DNA of 64,000 nucleotides from Pachyseris speciosa (Eukaryota; Cnidaria; Anthozoa; Scleractinia; Pachyseridae): NCBI GenBank assembly GCA_016490735.1, contig JAEMWC010000007.1, positions 315,001 to 379,000 of the forward strand, read 5' to 3'. Shown piece by piece: positions 10,080 to 22,200 of this stretch (position 1 is its first letter; each line of letters starts with the position of its first letter). The notes under the pieces were generated by a model. It saw only the letters and a program-made list of their open reading frames with translations, ran no database searches and was not told where the DNA came from. The position numbers and the translations under genes were made by a program.

Positions 10080-12867
10080 TATTTAACACTGATTCACTTA
10101 CTTATTTTCTCACTTTTCTTGCAGAATAGCATATCTTCCTGTTTTTCAGTTTAGTTTTAATTCATCTTTTTGTTACCTTTTTGTTATTTTTCTTAGCTTT
10201 GGTCGTTTTGTCCCGCCCCGATTAGCGTTGTAGCTATTTGCGTGAAAAACTATTGGTTTTGTTGTTAAGATTGTGTAATGAAGTTGTTGTTGTTTTATTT
10301 AATTTATTTGAGTAATTTCCTTTTTTCCTTTAGTCTGTAGTTTCCTTAAAACGTTAGAAAACTTGAATTATCGATCAATAGCCTCTTGCTTGAAATTAAT
10401 TCTTTCGCTCTAGTTTTATTTATATATAACGTTGCGAGACTATACTGATCCTAGCTGCTAGAGTGTTTGTGTGGCTATGCGTGTATGCAACTGCTGTTTA
10501 GTATGTTGTGTTTCTGTCCCTAGCCTAGCAATTTACCATCTGACCTCATTTTTTTGTATTTTTCACTTTATTAATTGGCTCCCCGGTTCCCATAGTTCCT
10601 GTGGCTATTCCAGCCTCTTTTAAATGTAACTTTTCAATGAATGAGTTGAATAAAGCCGATTTGTTGTTTCTGCTGTTTTTGTTCCTGTTAAAGTGCACCA
10701 AATCCTCATTTAATGTTTTCGCTGACATAGATCTTTGTACCTCTTCGAAACGCACTGCGCCTTTCTACGCCTTTTTTTTTTTTTTTTTTTTAAATATTGA
10801 CATTTCCCAGGCTGTAAAAGTTACAAAATGTACGTAGCCATCATCTGTCACACGGCCGAGCTTGTAAAGGACATAGATCCATTCCTGATTCCCATCGTGG
10901 TCAAGTCTTTGTAAACATGCATGCAAAGCAGTTTGTGACGTCAAATCATGAATAGATCCACGCACCTTCTGACTCGGTCGTGTTTCAAATGATGCTTAGT
11001 TAATCTTATTTATTTTAGCTTTTAAATGACTTAGTCTAAAACTGGAAGTAAAGGTTAATTTTTTTGCACTAGCTGCAAAGTGTTATATTAGCGGAAAAAA
11101 TTTACGCTTCATTTGTCAGTCTTTTAATGTTAACTTTCCCTTCCTTTTATAACTTGGTTCTTCTTCTTTCCTTAGAAATTGTAATTTTTATGATTAATTG
11201 GTAGTAAGACTTCATGTCGTCCAATTCGGTCTGTAATAACACTCGTAATAAACAAATCAATAATGTTATCACTCGTATTGACTCCACTCAGTCCTATCAC
11301 CATTACTTATCATTATCATTAATAGCGCACTGGCGGTTTTGATGGACGGCGCGAGTTTTGTTGGAAGCCCTCACGTACCTGTGTTCTTCTCGAGTTAGTT
11401 AAATAAATAGTTGAATAAAAGACATAATAATGATTGAAATTGTATTGCTACAGACTCCTGCCTGTCAGAATTTTGCTGAAAGCCCTAAAAAATAAAAACC
11501 AAACCTTATGTACATTCATCCAGAATAGTACTGAATAAATTTGAAGAAGCTCTTTTGTGCAACCTCGTAGCGAGATATTCCTTACAAGGGTAGGTTCATA
11601 GACCATGCATTCTTAAGTGTAAGGACGATTGTTGACTCTCATTATGACAACAATGCATTTTAACAGGAAAATAAACATTTTATCTAAATTTTTGGTTTTC
11701 CATAGTTCTATAGTACTGCTATCAACGACTTTCAGCTTTCCTTTCTTTCTCATTACTACGCAAAGCAGGAAGCAAGAAGTACAAACCAAGCGCGTTCAGG
11801 TTGTGTGACTAAGGGTGAAATGTTTATATTGGCTTAAAAAGACCTTCCTGTTCCAGGCAGTCAAAACAGAGCCCACGTTGTAGTTATTGTTTAGAAATTA
11901 AGCCATGTAATTTCAATTGCCGTTAACTAAACGGTATTCCATTATATGAAAACTAAAAATTACTACTGCCTTGTTGAAATCATGTTAAAAATAAGGACTG
12001 GGTTGATTTGGGTTAATTTTTGCTCTTGTCCTTGTTGTGTGCCATTTACCCGTACAAATCAACAGCCACAGTGCAATAACAGCAGTATATTGAAAACATA
12101 TTTTCTGCCTACCCACTTCATAGACTTTGCCGCCAGAAGAGTACTTGAGGTTAGACGGGCCGACTTTTGGAGAGAAGGGTCGTGTCGGGTCGATCGGAGC
12201 GAATCAATCCGTTGACATTTTCTACCACCCCAGTTCACAGTTCTGCCGCGTTTTTAAGTCTCTCGCAAATTTCCGGTTAGACTGGTGGAGTATACTCGAC
12301 TCTAATCGGCACATAAGTTAAGTGTTGTGAGAAGATTTTATCAGATAAAGACACATGATAACAACTCGAATAGCCTAGGTTTTTTTTTTCAAAAAGATAT
12401 TTACTAGGCTTTTTGTTTTGACCAAAGTGTACCCAGCAACAAAAATCCTCTCGTAACTGTTAATCAGACATGAATGTACTTGTCTGTAGTTTCCCGACTG
12501 GTGTAACTGAAAATGGAGTAATTAAAAAATGTGGCTGAAATGACTGAGGAAGAAACAAATCAAAGTCTTTGATAAATTTTTGTTGAGGCTCGGACCAAAA
12601 CAGAAACGTTTTGCATCTCTAGAACGCCTTGCAGGGCGTATCTGGTTAACTTTCTGCAGCAAGTTGCGCTGCTCGTCAATAGACACTTTGAAGCAATTTA
12701 TCATCAATAAATGGACAGACGCTCAAATTATTTCAGTAGTGTAAAATTAATGGATTGCCAACACTTCTATGAATTTAAACATTCCTTTCCTATTTATTGA
12801 AAGTAAAGAAAATAGGAATTACTGATCATGTCCATTTCGTTATTAGATTGTGTGGTGAAGAGTGGAA
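10080..12867. other. Gene-poor AT-rich stretch
   Basis: No domain-bearing exon is visible. One minus-strand open segment (about 10811-10979) has protein-like composition ('SQTALHACLQRLDHDGNQEW', 'WIYVLYKLGRV') and a plausible CAG acceptor, but I cannot assign it. A T-run at 10772-10790 sits at its downstream end. The rest appears to be non-coding. Confidence 0.4.
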
Positions 12868-12868
12868 T

Positions 12869-13050
12869 AGACCCTATGCAAAAATGGCTGCCTTCAAATT
12901 ATTCTTTTGTTCTTATTCAAAATAGCCTCACTAACCTCGCTTTTGAGATCAAAATACTAAAGGTTTTGATATCGCGAGCGAGGTTAGTGAGGCTATTTTG
13001 AATACGAAGAAAGTAATAATCTAAAGGTAGCCATTTTATGCATAGGGTCT
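12869..13050. mobile_element. MITE, family M4 (copy 2)
   Basis: The inverted termini AGACCCTATGCAAAAATGGC and GCATAGGGTCT (right) are flanked by TA. Internal inverted words 'cctcactaacctcgc' / 'gcgaggttagtgagg' make most of the element a long hairpin. This is the best-preserved of the three copies. Confidence 0.75.
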
Positions 13051-13342
13051 ATAGACCTTCTGTTCGAAGTAGTCAAAACACCGCTCATTAATATTATTTT
13101 ATTCTTTTTGAAATTATCGTGTTTGACTATAAATGAAAAAAGTGTAAAGGTTTTACCGCATTTTCGTTTATTGCTGTGGTTAACATCAAATTGAGTTTAA
13201 AATGAGAGTGAACATTTCTCACTATTCCATCACAAAAATGTCCTCTACTACTATTTGGCTCACTTGGCTGACCTTTGGCTAAATAAAATAGAAAGACAAA
13301 TTTAAATAAGGGGTTGAAAACGTGCGGGGTTTTCAACGACTG

Positions 13343-13440
13343 AGGGAGGGAGGGAGGGAGGGAGGGCGGGAGGGTGGAAGGGCGGGAGGGAGGGAGGGCG
13401 GGAGGGAGGGAGGCCGGGAGGGAGGGAGGGAGGGGGAAGG
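13343..13440. repeat. (GGGA)n microsatellite
   Basis: About 100 bp of GGGA/GGGAG units with a few substitutions. It is strongly purine-biased on the plus strand. Confidence 0.9.
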
Positions 13441-15876
13441 GTGGATAGAGGTAAGAAGGAATGGAGGGAGTTCGCCTTGATGCACCTTTGGCTTAAAATA
13501 GGCGGCCATATCCCGGTTTATTATTTTGCTATTTAGCGCATATTGTCACTTGTTTCAAACTATAGCACAACCTGGGGAAATATACAGCGATATAGAGATT
13601 TTCAATGAAACTCTCCGTTTTTTCTCTGATAAATTGTAATTAAACGAATTTCGTAACATATCATCTTGAGCCGATTGTTAAATGCGGTGAATAGTCAGTA
13701 GATATATTTTGCATCACTTAAAATAGTAGTATTTTTAAAATCAGTAGGATGTTAAGTGATGGAAGCCAAGTCACTGAGGTTTGAAAACCATTTACGAGAC
13801 ATCGAACTTAAGCAACCTAATCTCCGATGATTTTTTTCTCGTGGAAATTATTGCTGGGAACGATAATCTTTTAATTGCATAATTATGCTTTCTCCATTTC
13901 GTTGATGACCAATCATCGATGTCTAATCGGTAGTCAATCGTTCTGACAGCTTTTGAAGTCATAAGCAACCAATGACAGAATTACATGTCACCATTGCCCA
14001 CGACAGTGTTTCTTCAAAGCGTATCCATCATTTACTTGAAGTGCATTCTCCTTTTGGAGATTGAAGGACCACCTTCGTTTGTGGTAAGTTGTGGATCAGC
14101 TAGATGGTAAAATTTAAAAGGTATTGCAACTTACTAACAGTGTTTTATCCTTGCTAGCAGTGGATTTCTAAAGTTATAAAGTTAGTGGCGACCAGTGGAA
14201 TATCAACTTTCCTAAAGGCCTGCGACTTTCAGGGTAAGTGCGTAATTGCTACAGTAAGATAGGTACCTTTGTTAAATTAACTGGAACTTTTCTAGACTCC
14301 AATTGTATTTCATGAAGTAGAATGAAATAGAAACTAAAACAAATTTCAAGTTTAGAGTTAAATGAAATCAGCTGAGATTAATTACGAAAACTAAAGCACG
14401 TTTAAAATGAGTCATTTTCAACGCATTGTTCTGTACTCACTCTTACTATTTGATTTTCTCGAAAAAAATAAATATTTCGGTTTTATTTGTTGAGAGGTGG
14501 GAGAAAAAATAGTTGTTTCACGACCATTTAAAATAAAATTGAAGTCGATTTGGACTTGAACGTGAAATTATATGGATATGAATTTCTGGAACGAGGGCAA
14601 AACAAAAATGTTTAATTTTCATCACTTTGTGCAATGCTCACTCTTACTGGCAACATGTTCTAAGGAAAAATATGTTTTTTAGTTACAGTTAATATGAGTT
14701 TTTGAAAACGTTATTTCAACATCTAGTAACCTATGGAACTATTAGCTTCTAAGAGAAACTGCTTCATTATGCGCGAGTAGGCTCGGTTTTTTTCGCTTGT
14801 CGGTTACTTTTTTTCTGTGAAATATCACGGAAACTATAGCCAGAAATTTCTTTAGCTATGTAAGTTAAAGCGATCACTTGTAATTTTATTTCATAACTAA
14901 TGAAACTGTGAAATTGAATATCTGCATTTAGCATGAATTTCCTGATTTAAAGGAGCCCAATACTCTTTTCGAACTGTAACGATTTTGTTTCTACGTTCAA
15001 ACCCTTCATGTTGACTGGTTGATGAAAAGTTTGAAGAAGAACACGTTCTAACATATTTAAATTCGTAGGCTGTTCAATATTTTACCCTCGAACTTTGTGG
15101 TCCTATCTCACGCGGCAAGGTATCAGATACCTAAAATGCCCGTGGTTAAAATTGGAGCGTTTACGCCAGCTTATGCAGAGGAAACCCCAGCGACTTTTAC
15201 AATTTCTGATTTAAGCTTATTATCTGTATAATTCAATGTCGACATTAAAATTTTAGAAAACGAAAACGCGCGATACATAAGAGAGAAAGCGAAATTCTAG
15301 GCTTTGCCTTAACCAATTTCGTTTCCCCACGTAAGTAATCGGAGCAGCGCGGTTAACATCGGAAATATTTCCTCACACTTCGCCCTCAAAAAAAAAAAGT
15401 TGTCTGCGAGTTTTTCTATTTTTTCGTCGTTTTATCCCTATACTCTCCTAAAGTTTGGTAATAAAAGTGTTTACATATCCGTCCACGAAACATAACTTCT
15501 AAAAGGAAGCGAGTTTAAAAAAAAAAAAACCTTCATATTTTTGCAAAGGGGATATCTCAGGACATTCGTGCCGATTTTCAGCTCAATCGGTCAAAGGACG
15601 CGGGTAAACGAACTAAAAATGTTCACCCTTCACCGAGATTTTATTTTATCGAGAAAAAGACGAAAACCATTTCCAAGCTTGATATATCTGGGTGTTAAGA
15701 ATCTTCACATGGTGCAAGAGTTAATGCCTTATTGACAGAAATCAGGCATGCATGCATTAACCAAAATGCCAAACTGGCGCGAAAACCGGCAGAAGTCTAT
15801 TACAACGAGCGGGAGCTTATATCTTTGATTGTATCTTATACTTAAATGATTTATCCTAAGCACTCAATATGATATC
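13441..15876. other. Intergenic AT-rich stretch
   Basis: No recognisable exon. A homopurine run lies near 15390-15400 and an A-run near 15517-15528. Short open frames lack domain or splice support. Confidence 0.4.
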
Positions 15877-16848
15877 AGGGACCTTAAGATTTGAAGACGG
15901 CGTCTTCTTCTAGGAAGTCACGGCATATAATGGTCTGGGGAGAGAACGCCGTTCTTCGCGTGGAAATTTTGACTTAAGAAGAAATAAACAAGACGCGAAA
16001 CACGAAGCTTTCTCTAGCATCGTTACTTAAATTATCCAATGTTGATACTAATTATCCAAATCTCTATTGAATATAATGGGGACACTCACAAACTGTGGGA
16101 ATATTCGAAAGGTCTAACAGCAACCAGCAAATTATCATCATGAAATAAGCTTACTTCATGGCAAAATCGAGATACGGAAAATATTTCGAGCTTCCAAACG
16201 TAGGGTAACACTGACGGGAATCTCCTTTTTAAACTACTTTTGATTCACGACTTATATCGATAATTACAAATAATAAGCTTATTTTTAACAAGAGCATCAT
16301 AATTTCGGCAGCGTTGACTCTGCATAAAAGCGGGAAAGAAAATAAGACCACGAAACGCGAATGAAATCTGCCGCGAGTTTACCGTTAAATGTAAAATGGA
16401 TGTCAAATCGCTCTTGTTACATCAGTCGATCCATCACATTAAACGATAGACTGATGCTCAACATGATTATAACTCCCCTCTATTTAAGCTTAATAGGAAA
16501 AAGATCAGAGCTTTACTCACTCGGAACTCGATGCACCTGCTGCAGACATTGCTTACAAAATAGCCGTTTTCTGGATCTGTGATTCATAAAAAAAACACTT
16601 TTAATCATAGATTATATACTATAAAACAAAATGGCATCGAAAAACGGCCAAATAAATGGATAGTTGAAGCTCAAAAAACAAAAACATACTCACGTTCTCT
16701 TCAGGACACGAAAACAAATTTTTGGCGTCCCCAACACGTGAAGACCGCCGTCTTACGCAAATGCGGGCATGCGCAGTGACTCCTTAAGGCGTAAAAAGAC
16801 TTCCGGTGGCGTCCTAGACAGTTGACGTCTTCAAATCTTAAGGTCCCT
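15877..16848. mobile_element. Non-autonomous DNA transposon, about 970 bp
   Basis: Perfect inverted termini of about 22 bp begin AGGGACCTTAAGATTTGAAG on the left, and the reverse complement of this lies on the right. The interior has only short unsupported open frames and no recognisable transposase. The target duplication is unclear (flanks 'gatatc' and 'attact'), so the superfamily is not assigned. Confidence 0.65.
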
Positions 16849-18180
16849 ATTACTTTGATAAAGCGCAACGATCTTACAGAAACCAGATAGACTGCGTACA
16901 CTTAAGTGGCCATCGCCTGAAGAACTAAGAATACTGAAGGCGATTAGATGGACGGCTTGCGTACACGCTTGATTTGTTGTGATGAAATAATCACACTGAA
17001 ATGTTACGCGATAAGGTGACTTGAGGTCAACGTGTAATTAGCCAGTATAGCAAAATAGTTTTTCGTAATAATTTTGAAAATAAGACAGTCTTCCCAATTC
17101 AAACCATGAAAAATGTGGTATCAATTTCCGGCCAAAATCCAGGTATCCTGAAACCTTAACCTTCGCATCCAAGCACAACTCGCGTGATCGGACACGCTTC
17201 GATGCCACTCCCGCTCAACGGCTTGTGTGAGCTGCATTACTCGTCAAAAGCTGAAATGTCAAAGAGACTTTGAGCGACAATGCTTATAAAATCTTGAATG
17301 GTGAATTTTGCTCACTCGCGCCCTCGAACCTACCCTCCCGAGTCCTCCCTCCCTCCCTCCCTCAATCGCTCGATTAGTCGTGTACTCCTGTACAGGTGAA
17401 TTTTAGGCTGTTTGCAATTCTTATGTTAAGATTTTCGACCGGACAACGACAGTCCTCACAGAGATGTGTCATCCAAAGTTGTTTCAATACTTCCGCAATC
17501 AGCCGCAATATCATTCAACTAATAAAACTCAAGAGTTGGTTCAGAAGAGTTCTTTATTTTGTGGTTTGCTTTGCATGAATTTCGTCTGCATTCTGTTGTC
17601 CTTTAGTACAAAGATGATTCGTTTTACTTCCGGTATCTGGAAAGTGCAATTATGAGGAACACAGTTACTGTAGAGCAGGGAGTAAATGAACCTTACATTG
17701 AAGTGAATTTTCATTGCCATTTACCAAATAATATTAGAAGGCCTTCGTGAGGTGGCTATTTTTATGAGTCACTGATGGTGTAAATGTGGTAGTGGTAATA
17801 GTGAATAAAGTAAATATAGGAATTAGGGAGAATATTGAGGAATAAAAGAAGGGAGTGGAGAAAAATTAAAATCGCGATTTGTCGAGGCAGAGCTGAAACA
17901 TTTTAATAAACAACCAAACTGGCAAACAAATACCTTAAGACATCTTCTTAGCCTCACATACCCTACTTTAATATCACACTGGTTAGGTTAAGTATAGTGG
18001 CTATTTTGTGGTGAGGCGTTATTCAGCAAATGTACAGTGAAGGAATAAAGATTTATTTCATTCGTGGGTGTCTATAACTTTAACTGTCATACAAAACAAA
18101 TAGAGGCAGAAAAGAAGGCTTAATGAAATGGAATAAAAATAAGCAAGGAGCCAGCCAGCGGGAAAACATCGTCACATAGT
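16849..18180. other. Intergenic stretch
   Basis: No exon with a known domain is seen. There is a short CCTCCCTCC run near 17340-17360. The open frames at 17396-17655 overlap each other and lack motifs. Confidence 0.4.
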
Positions 18181-18269
18181 GCATGCGTTTTAAACCCAAT
18201 AGGGACTATACATATAAGAAAACTGAATGAGAAAGGTGGTTATCATGTGGATGATTAGACTGCAAAACA

Positions 18270-18704
18270 GCCGTATTTTTGCGTTGGTCGAATGCGAAAG
18301 GTCTGGACATCGGCGAAACAGGAAGACGACTAGGTGACCGATTCCGAGAACATCTTCGTGATGTTGAGAAAGATGACAAAGACGCATCCAAACCTGTCGC
18401 TCGGCATTTTAATCTCCCTAACCATTGGAAACAACACATGTCGATCTCCGGCCTTTCCCTACATCAAGGTACCACGGAAAGCCGTAAAAATCTCGAGCAA
18501 AAACTGATCTTTCAAATTGGCACTCTTAATCCCCACGGTATCAACGAGCGCTTTTCATTCAATTCATTTATTCCTGTTTTTCACGTTACCATGTTACCAC
18601 CAATAGCGTAGCTCCATTTTCTGTATATAAACCATACACAACCCACAATTCCTCGATTCGCTCCGACGAAGGGCTAACGCTTGAAACGTCAGCTAATCGA
18701 ATCC

Positions 18705-18735
<31 letters not shown>

Positions 18736-18767
18736 CGTTGATAAACCAAATTTTCGTGTTTCACTCC

Positions 18768-18810
<43 letters not shown>
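18270..18810 (+). mobile_element. Penelope-like element, 3' fragment with GIY-YIG-type endonuclease end (copy 2)
   Basis: The frame from 18279 contains 'LDIGETGRRLGDRFREHL' followed by 'ARHFNLPNHW' and 'EQKLIFQIGTLNPHGINERF', the layout of the GIY-YIG domain at the C-terminus of Penelope-like elements (YIGET..R...R...H pattern). The upstream reverse transcriptase is missing, so it is 5' truncated. The 3' untranslated part carries a hammerhead-like core and is shared with the copy at 7655-8035. Part of the endonuclease N-terminus is frame-disrupted, so it is non-functional. Confidence 0.75.
18661..18692 (+). ncRNA. Hammerhead-ribozyme-like core of Penelope-like copy 2
   Basis: It has the same arrangement as the core at 7886: CTCCGACGA, GGGC stem-loop, GAAACGTC, AGC. 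Stem II carries one further substitution (GCTT for GCTC), consistent with decay. Confidence 0.35.
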
Positions 18811-18812
<2 letters not shown>

Positions 18813-19134
18813 CCTGCATTCTGATTGGCTGTATTTTCTATGGTATGGTATAAATCCCTTGAGGCTGGAGAAATAAATTTGGATGAGGGAAGACAACAAT
18901 GACAGTGGTTAAAATGACTATTATAACAGACCCTCCCATTAGCAGCCAACCTTCTTCTCTTCTTCTTTTCATCAACGCATACATCTCCTTTATTCGTTAA
19001 ATATTGGTAATGTTCTATAGCACTCACAAAACGTAGGCGTAAAGTGATAACCTATCCGGCTAAACTGAACAAAATGCCCATTGTACTGATTTATTTTTTT
19101 GTTTGTTTTGTTTTAGACTATCATCAGTCTGGAG

Positions 19135-19222
19135 ATGAAAAATTGTTCTGTCATTCTGTTGTGGGTGCTTGCTGCAATATGCTGCTCGGCTGCAACCCAG
19201 CTGTTGCAGCCTGACCATAACG
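19135..19222 (+). CDS. MACPF gene exon 1: start codon and signal peptide
   Basis: The ATG lies 18 bases after a strong acceptor (long T-tract then TTTTAG at 19111-19116), so an upstream 5' untranslated exon is likely. The peptide 'MKNCSVILLWVLAAICC' is a classic signal sequence. The donor is G|GTATGT and the exon ends in phase 1. Confidence 0.8.
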
Positions 19223-22200
19223 GTATGTGCCGCCTTATGAAGAGTAGCATTTTTTAAAATCCTATTTATGGCAAACTAACCGTTGATATTCCTAACTCTT
19301 AGCTGGTAGCCACTGGCCTTCTTAATCAGTTCAATATTTTATTCTCTTCGTGCTTCGGTTTGGCGTTTGAACGTTCGACCTTACGCTCAGCAGCCAGGAG
19401 CTCTAACCCGCTACGCTGACTGGGGGTAGAAAACTCAATACAAAATTATGTAATTTTCCAATTAAAGTACCTGCTGCTGGGTTAGCTCACAGTTGGCCAG
19501 AGCTAAAGAATGCTGAGTGCAAAGATGTTCCTCAAACCCCAGACTTAAAATAACTGGTAAGATCGCGCTGGCTGTGTGCTGTGTGCTGTGCACTGAACAG
19601 TTGCCACGGTTCAGAGGAAAGTATTATTGAGCAGCGACACTAAGCCATTGGCCTTGTCTCTCTCGGTTCATACGCACAACCTAACGGGGACATGAAAGGA
19701 ACCCACAAACTGATAGGAGTGACTCTGTTGTGATTCCTCCTAAAGTTGGGATGAGGCGCCGGGCGATGACCCAACCACCTATCCCAGGGAAAGCATGACT
19801 TGGTTACAGAAACTTAAAGGGGCAGTATCATGATTTATCCCTGATATTTTGACCATAAATTAAGTAAATCAATTTTCAGTGACTTTTTCATTCATCAATT
19901 GCTTCTGGACCACCAGTGAGATAAAATCAAGTAACTTTTAAAGGAAAAAATGAACCATAGTAAATGCAAGGGATGCAAGGGAAGAATTTGATTTCCATGA
20001 GCTAAAATAGCAGTTTTGAAGAAAATTTGGCCATTGTTTTTTTTGCTGTCGACAAACAGGTCTCCTTTGTTTTCCAGATAGTACTAGCAATCCATGACAC
20101 TGTCCCTTTAAAGTTAAATAGGCATTCACAGAATAGTCCAGAGGGAACTGGACTAAGGGTAGTGCTCAACAGTTTATGACAAAGAATAAGTTCGATGTAT
20201 CAGTTTCTTCCCAAACAAACTTCAGTAAACTAAACTTTAACATATTTATTTATTACTTCTGGTTACCCTGCTTTAGCTGAGGGTTCAAGCAAAAATGATG
20301 CACTGTGGAGCAACGAAACTGAAAGTCTGCATGATGACTCAGATAGTGAAATAGAAATACCGCGTCAAGAATCCGATGAACGACAGGTACAATTACCGAA
20401 ATAAAAAATGATAATAAATTATTAAATGCTTTGTTTGCATATTTAGTTAGCAGCAAGAAATGACAGAGATAAACTGCTTACCACTCGATTTTCAAAAATT
20501 ATTCTTAAAATTAATCTTCCTCGTGTAACAGCTGCTAAAGGTGACTTCTACAGTCAATAACTTGGGGTCTGTAATGTCATGCTGTAATTTTGTTTTGCTT
20601 TTTCTTTGCGGTGAAGGCGGTCCCACAAATGAGGAAAATAAATCAAAATAACTATTCCGAAATACTTCTTGCTAGCTTCAAATATAAGTATAAGCAATAA
20701 ATACAACAACAAACAGGAAATAAACGTAATGTTTCGGTTCTCATTACCAAACGTATGACAAAGATTGTATAGCGTTGTACTTATGAAAACAGCCAGCAAG
20801 GAAGGTGCGAGACACACGCATTAACAACAAGAATGCTGGAAAAAATGTAGAAAAAATGTAAGGAAAGTATAACAAAAATGCAAGCTACCAAAATTAAAAT
20901 TAAAAGCTAAAACAGTAAAGTTTATTAACGGCTTTGATGGCTGTCAATGAATCATTGCATTGGAGTGATCAAGTGAATTTAACAGCCAAATGTTATACCA
21001 AATTGTTGCCAGATGAAATCTAGGGAATGTTGAGAAAGTTGGTGGTTTTTTTGTTATATCTGAAAAAGGTTATAAGACAACCGACGCGGGCACTTCGCTT
21101 CCCTCTAACCAAGGCAAACTAGAGTATAAAGGAGCTATCAATGTCGCCACTTTTGAATATTTCTTCGAAAAGCTGAAAAATATATTACAAACAAGGAAAA
21201 CCAAAAAAATAATGGTTCAGACTTGTTTATAATTATCAATTTAGCAAAACTATAAATAAGCCTCTTTGGGTAATGATGGCAGGGATTAGAATGGATTGCA
21301 ACCTTAAAAAAGTGGGCCAAATTTTTCAAGTTCCCTCTCGTGCTGTGGAAAGAATAGCCAAGTACAGATTATTTCTTGCGTCCCATTTTATAGTAAAATA
21401 GATTGATATCTTTCTTATAGTGTTCTAGGGGCTGTGAACAAGGGTCACAGGATAATTTGTTTTAATTTTACCTCCAAAACATAAATATCAGCATGTCATA
21501 TCCCCTTACGTCTTGGGGCGGGGTCTTATCGGTTAAGCGACTTCGAAATTGGTTAATACTGCTATTGAGATATATTGACAAAATTCACTAAATTTTGAAC
21601 ACAGGAAAGAGCTGTACCAGCTGCTGTAGCAGAGGTTGGGACGGAGATTCTGACGGATCTAGTAAAGCAAGCTGTCAACAAGCAAATTGAGATCATAGCG
21701 GAGCAACAGCAAAAAGCACAGGAGTTCGTTGAGAAGAAGGTACAAGCTTGTAAGGCTATGCCTCATCTAGGCCATTTTTTTTTCCAAACGAAATTGGCTC
21801 ACTTTAAACCGTGAAAGCTTTGTGGATAATGTTAATTAACATTGGGCCTGGATGTTGTCAAGAAGTTAAAGTGAATATTTATTAGGGGTAACTCAAGATT
21901 TAGTTAAGGTTCAAGCTGAAATATTACAATCTCTGCAAAAAAAATTGGTTGGCATAGGTAAATCGACTTCAATGGAGATTGACCTTCCGTATGAATTCTT
22001 CCTACAAACATTTGCCAAAAAGTCACAAGGTTTCTGAGCGAGGTTATTGCCCTGTTTTTGGTCGGGTCTTCTTTAGTTTTGAGCTGAACAGAGGAGGTTG
22101 AACAAAATTGTCAAAGAGGCAAACACAAACTGGGAAAATTATTATCCACAATTTTGCAGAAGAGTAACTCTGTCATAACTTAGTGAAGCACGATCGTGCC

